Assembly: GCA_041690035.1 (NCBI GenBank)
Contig: JBDNFC010000010.1
Coordinates: 1-46,729 of the forward strand
Length of the DNA stretch: 46,729 nucleotides
Source: CALSPH01 sp041690035
GTDB lineage: Bacteria; Bacteroidota; Bacteroidia; NS11-12g; UBA955
Direction: 5' to 3'
Each line of letters begins with the position of its first letter. The stretch's first letter is position 1. Positions 45,801 through 46,729 of the stretch are shown one piece after another. A program made the position numbers and the translations under genes. The notes beneath the pieces were generated by a model. That model made no database searches, had not been told where the DNA came from, and was given only the letters and a program-made list of their open reading frames with translations.

Positions 45801-46729
45801 ATTTGCACTAGTTGCTACCTGAAACAAGGGTAATTGTCCAATGATGGTGCTGTCTTCTGTGGCTTTTATTCGGCCCAGTTCTCTTTCTTTGCCTTCAAAT
45901 TTGCCTTTTTCATCGCTCAGTTCTGCTATAAAAAAGTTTGCTGTGTCGTAAGTGCCTAATTTGCTGTAGGGAACCAAAAAGGTATCTCCCGCACAATATG
46001 GTCCTTTGGAAACTTCGCCTCGAGTAATGGAATAGTCCATGATTTTGGCTACAAAGCCATTTAATGCAGAACTACTTCCTTTAAGAGTGAAAGGCATTAA
46101 TGTACGCGTATTAAAAAACATTCCACTATATGTTAAATTATTTTCAGAGCTGGGCTGCATATCCTCTACAATAGGACCATTAAGAATCCACAATGCATTG
46201 CCAAGATCATCAAACTTTATAAAGGATCTACCAGGCGAAGAATCTCTAGTTAACCCGCCAATAGATGAAGGAATATCTAACCAAATGGATGCATAAAAAA
46301 AATTATTTTTATCCATTCCACCTTTGAATTGTGAAGGGGAAGCGTATACAAAATTGCTTACAATGGGTTTGTTAGGCATTTTTACCCAATCCATACTTCG
46401 AGTGCTAAATTTAGCCACATAAGGGAACATGGTTTCCAGTGACCCGACTGGCGAAAAAGGCCTAGGGGGAAGTGCATTCTCTGTATAAAATTTTTTGCCA
46501 TTTCTTAAAATCGTGTCTTTTGCTGCTCCTACAACATATATTTCAGAAGTGTCTACTGCGTCAATACTAGAAATGTAATCACTACGCAAATTCTGGTTTA
46601 CATAACCCTTGTATATTACATTCCCGGAAGTGTTCATCACCACGGCTATCCCTTTAGATTTAGTGGTAACAGGTAGAGTATAGGTAGTATCTTCAAACAC
46701 CACTGACAATGAACCTGGAAATGGGTTGA
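42810..46729 (-). CDS. Giant T9SS type B (gliding-motility C-terminal domain) Ig/PKD-repeat protein, 5' end missing
   Basis: The frame is open through the right edge, so the true start and signal peptide lie outside. At least 1,305 residues are present. Order from the visible N-terminus: a propeller-like region (about 1-225), then a module with YCAGDTF and YRIRVRS (about 235-330). Eight tandem Ig-like modules of about 80-95 residues follow (to about 1060), each with an early Cys, a central Trp and a late DGC or DNC. Two PKD-like domains come next. The type B sorting domain is LPNAFSPNGDGINDFYIP, then FAIYNRWGEQIYET, then NAPMGYYFYLLQVK. It is an exported surface or adhesin-like protein. GC content rises sharply within the gene. 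Confidence 0.88.
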   Translation of the reverse strand, partial: NPFPGSLSVVFEDTTYTLPVTTKSKGIAVVMNTSGNVIYKGYVNQNLRSDYISSIDAVDTSEIYVVGAAKDTILRNGKKFYTENALPPRPFSPVGSLETMFPYVAKFSTRSMDWVKMPNKPIVSNFVYASPSQFKGGMDKNNFFYASIWLDIPSSIGGLTRDSSPGRSFIKFDDLGNALWILNGPIVEDMQPSSENNLTYSGMFFNTRTLMPFTLKGSSSALNGFVAKIMDYSITRGEVSKGPYCAGDTFLVPYSKLGTYDTANFFIAELSDEKGKFEGKERELGRIKATEDSTIIGQLPLFQVATSANYRIRVRSTNPPVQSFFLRDSLRLLIYSRDKANPGPTETACFGDSFKLNTFGGTAWQWSPAYRMDNPNARNPKIYPDKDTIFQIIISDSSGCGAPDTAFKQILIRSNPKIQTDSLVEACLNIDAALMAQFSKGDSSGYRWTWYTIQDSNKWQALKKDSFSTTDTFYYRYSSDSALPINFALVLTDGCSRIKDTAYTTVILTPKPMRGALSTIDTLICYQSAQTLIANFTGGDSNTYKWQWNEAAMGANFNPLQSDSLKTTDRLAVRLLPQNRQTQRYALVSKDGCTPIVDTAYFTFNIAQNQPQAKLLPQDSAICPGTAINLQANISSGTALGYHWKWQNKTATILQSDTGFVVNPLTVNPDFSTQTAQNYTFILMDNCSPYSDTVTTTVLPRADLQATPSKLDTTLCRGQSIVLNATGTGGVTADYVFRWLAKERETVLSTANKLTLIADTSMLVLLVLSDNCMPQNDTVTIAIKVKPSLQVALITQAGTQAQDTTVCNGTAINYTLNGKGGDSTNYAYNWYWNDSLISTAKTLNFTPTENKTTPTTHHLKLILKDGCTAANDTTSVAVTILPPINAFFTAADTLCLGQATTITANATGGKGSTYTYQWYWNNSLISTANPLNFKSSSANNASLTANNLKLVTADGCTAPNNSFTYTIYVKPALALSLTASTICATPTATLTANTVGGNPNSYAIRWWDENNNAIGTGNSITVNPTALTTYKAILTDGCSADSAFVAIQIDKLPTDIKLTASPVQGCEPLTVTFELQTNYPSAYTAKWSLNTDTSNISNTLQKTFLAGNYGPKVQFTSTLGCDTTLTIPALVVHPNPSAAFDYSPQQPDLDSSEVRFKNQSTGAINYNWNIAPFGNFTDFEPTVNYTDTGNFTVKLEAITDQGCRDTAEGSLYLQANFRVYLPNAFSPNGDGINDFYIPHLSGFSEMTFAIYNRWGEQIYETKNNKAWDGTFNGKNAPMGYYFYLLQVKSLSQVRKNTSGSFLLMR

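Overview
The window looks like a low-GC Bacteroidota chromosome segment. Supporting signs are two type IX secretion (T9SS) sorting-domain families, a GldH-like gliding lipoprotein, a TonB-dependent receptor, a fused 2-oxoacid dehydrogenase E1, almost no Shine-Dalgarno sequences, and repeated TAnnTTTG promoter boxes, four of them with a TTG element 20-21 bases upstream. Most genes are core metabolism or housekeeping and look intact. I see no tRNA, rRNA, CRISPR array, complete insertion sequence or prophage.

Layout. 1-2211: serine biosynthesis (end of serC, serA) plus a DUF1015 gene. 2212-3269: a gene-poor stretch with a degenerate dispersed repeat, then a solitary XRE regulator whose start sits under a perfect inverted repeat. 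3342-7066: ZIP metal transporter, aspartoacylase-like hydrolase, MsbA-like ABC exporter. 7163-11049: E1 alpha/beta fusion, DnaQ-like exonuclease, RluA-like pseudouridine synthase. 11145-14420: hisS-hutH-gldH, overlapping. 14526-16454: BCP-type peroxiredoxin, NfeD, flotillin FloA, ending at a strong terminator. 16882-17242: wreck of a T9SS-secreted protein gene. 17386-18985: pabA and pabB, divergent from promoters that physically overlap. 19030-20977: M42 aminopeptidase and LpxL-like acyltransferase. 20983-25621: dnaB and clpC, divergent across 502 bases. 25646-28387: polyprenyl synthase and a second ABC exporter. 28605-30794: katG with a dyad over its promoter.

The right third is rich in surface and secreted proteins. 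mltG and a TonB-dependent receptor lie on the minus strand, divergent from two T9SS type A cargo proteins at 34478-37953. valS and mtaB converge with a 17-base overlap. A giant multi-Ig T9SS type B adhesin-like gene runs off the right edge. Its GC content jumps from about 25% in its 5' part to 45-58% in its repeats.

No gene cluster here is clearly a new system. The most notable signals are regulatory architecture: an operator fused to a -7 box at the XRE gene, back-to-back pabA/pabB promoters, a katG dyad, and probable leaderless mRNAs for dnaB, valS and the XRE gene. Next come the decayed T9SS gene, the mosaic giant adhesin and a dispersed degenerate repeat.
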